5,881 bases of DNA from positions 1-5,881 of the forward strand of contig JAPTWT010000029.1 of assembly GCA_028064935.1 (NCBI GenBank), in the 5' to 3' direction. Shown piece after piece: positions 5,465 through 5,881 of this stretch (within the stretch, counting starts at the first letter, position 1; each line of letters starts with the position of its first letter). The DNA comes from Gammaproteobacteria bacterium (GTDB lineage Bacteria > Pseudomonadota > Gammaproteobacteria > Acidiferrobacterales > Acidiferrobacteraceae). A program made the translations under genes and the position numbers. Below the pieces are notes generated by a model. It was not told the origin of the DNA, did not search any database, and worked only from the letters and a program-made list of their open reading frames with translations.

Positions 5465-5881
5465 ATGGCAAGCGTCAACAGACAATCCCTGCGCGAGGAG
5501 TTCACGGCCCTTCAGGAGCGCTTTGGGCAATTGTCCGCCGATGGCAAGGTCGGCGCCGAGAGCGGCGCCCTGATCGAGGCCCTGCTGATGCTGCTCAAGC
5601 TGCTGATGGCCATCTTCCTGGAGAAGACCACCCCGAAGACCAGCGCCAACTCCAGCAAGCCGTCCTCGCAGACCCCCAAGGACGAGAGCGCGCTCGGTCC
5701 CGCCGGCCCGCACACCAAGGGCCGGGCGTATGACCCGAGTCGCTCGGGAAATACCCGCACCGTCGAATACACACAAATCTCCCCGGTGAGCTTCTGCGAG
5801 ACCTGCGGGGAGGATCTGCGTGCGGTGCGCCCCCACGGTCACGAACGGCGCACCCAGATCGATATTGTCTTCGAGAAGGTC
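5465..5881 (+). CDS. IS66-family transposase (TnpC-like), N-terminal part
   Basis: The frame is open from the ATG at 5465 to the window edge, giving 139 residues of a longer protein. An N-terminal helical region with a Leu/Met-rich run (A-L-L-M-L-L-K-L-L-M) is followed by E-K-T-T-P-K-T-S-A-N-S-S-K-P-S-S-Q-T-P, the usual basic, Ser/Pro-rich linker of IS66 TnpC proteins. Next comes a CxxCG zinc-finger knuckle (C111, C114) and then H-E-R-R-T-Q-I-D-I-V-F-E-K-V. The DDE catalytic core would lie beyond the window. No TnpA or TnpB gene precedes it, unlike full IS66 elements, and the ribosome binding site is weak. The DNA methylase directly upstream may therefore be co-transcribed cargo. I am confident of the family and less so of the exact start. 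Confidence 0.88.
   Translation, partial: MASVNRQSLREEFTALQERFGQLSADGKVGAESGALIEALLMLLKLLMAIFLEKTTPKTSANSSKPSSQTPKDESALGPAGPHTKGRAYDPSRSGNTRTVEYTQISPVSFCETCGEDLRAVRPHGHERRTQIDIVFEKV

Noticed and set aside
5459..5842. 127-codon minus-strand frame opposite the transposase
   Set aside because: The + strand matches an IS66 transposase; the antisense frame is a Gly/Leu/Arg-rich shadow typical of GC-rich DNA.

Overview
The window looks like an accessory island from a proteobacterium. This assignment rests on general style only: moderately GC-rich genes, strong AGGAGG-type ribosome binding sites, and ISL3- and IS66-type elements. No phylogenetic marker is present. All genes I can support lie on the + strand. 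I see no tRNA, rRNA or CRISPR array, and no gene-free stretch longer than 300 bases.

Layout. Positions 1-176 are the right end of an ISL3-family insertion sequence: the transposase C-terminus followed by the terminal inverted repeat. After a leader of about 190 bases, a tight three-gene block runs from 363 to 2768. It encodes (a) a 49-residue Pro/Gly-rich peptide ending in Val-Gly, (b) a 586-residue protein with an E2-like domain fused to a ThiF/E1-like adenylating domain, and (c) a 168-residue JAB/JAMM metallopeptidase. The stop of (a) shares a base with the start of (b), and (b) overlaps (c) by 11 bases, so the three are almost certainly expressed together. A second cluster (3005-4724) holds three unrecognised genes: a basic 110-residue protein, a 323-residue protein with a conserved-looking GIHHFHL segment, and a 106-residue protein whose C-terminus may be broken. 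From about 4725 the composition becomes visibly more GC-rich. There an orphan D12-class DNA adenine methylase is followed after 14 bases by an IS66-type transposase that runs off the window.

Interpretation. The E2-E1 fusion plus JAB pair is the enzymatic core of bacterial ubiquitin-like conjugation. It is the same architecture as Cap2/Cap3 of type II CBASS and has the same activities as the Bil system. However, the window has no CD-NTase and no beta-grasp ubiquitin-like protein. The gene in the modifier position instead encodes a short, apparently disordered peptide with a free C-terminal glycine. The most interesting hypothesis is therefore a Pup-like unstructured modifier conjugated by ubiquitin-type enzymes and removed by the JAB protein. 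The main alternative is that the small frame is a regulatory leader: it carries three PPG stall motifs just upstream of a coupled start codon. The second cluster may supply an effector, but nothing in the sequence proves that it belongs to the same system.
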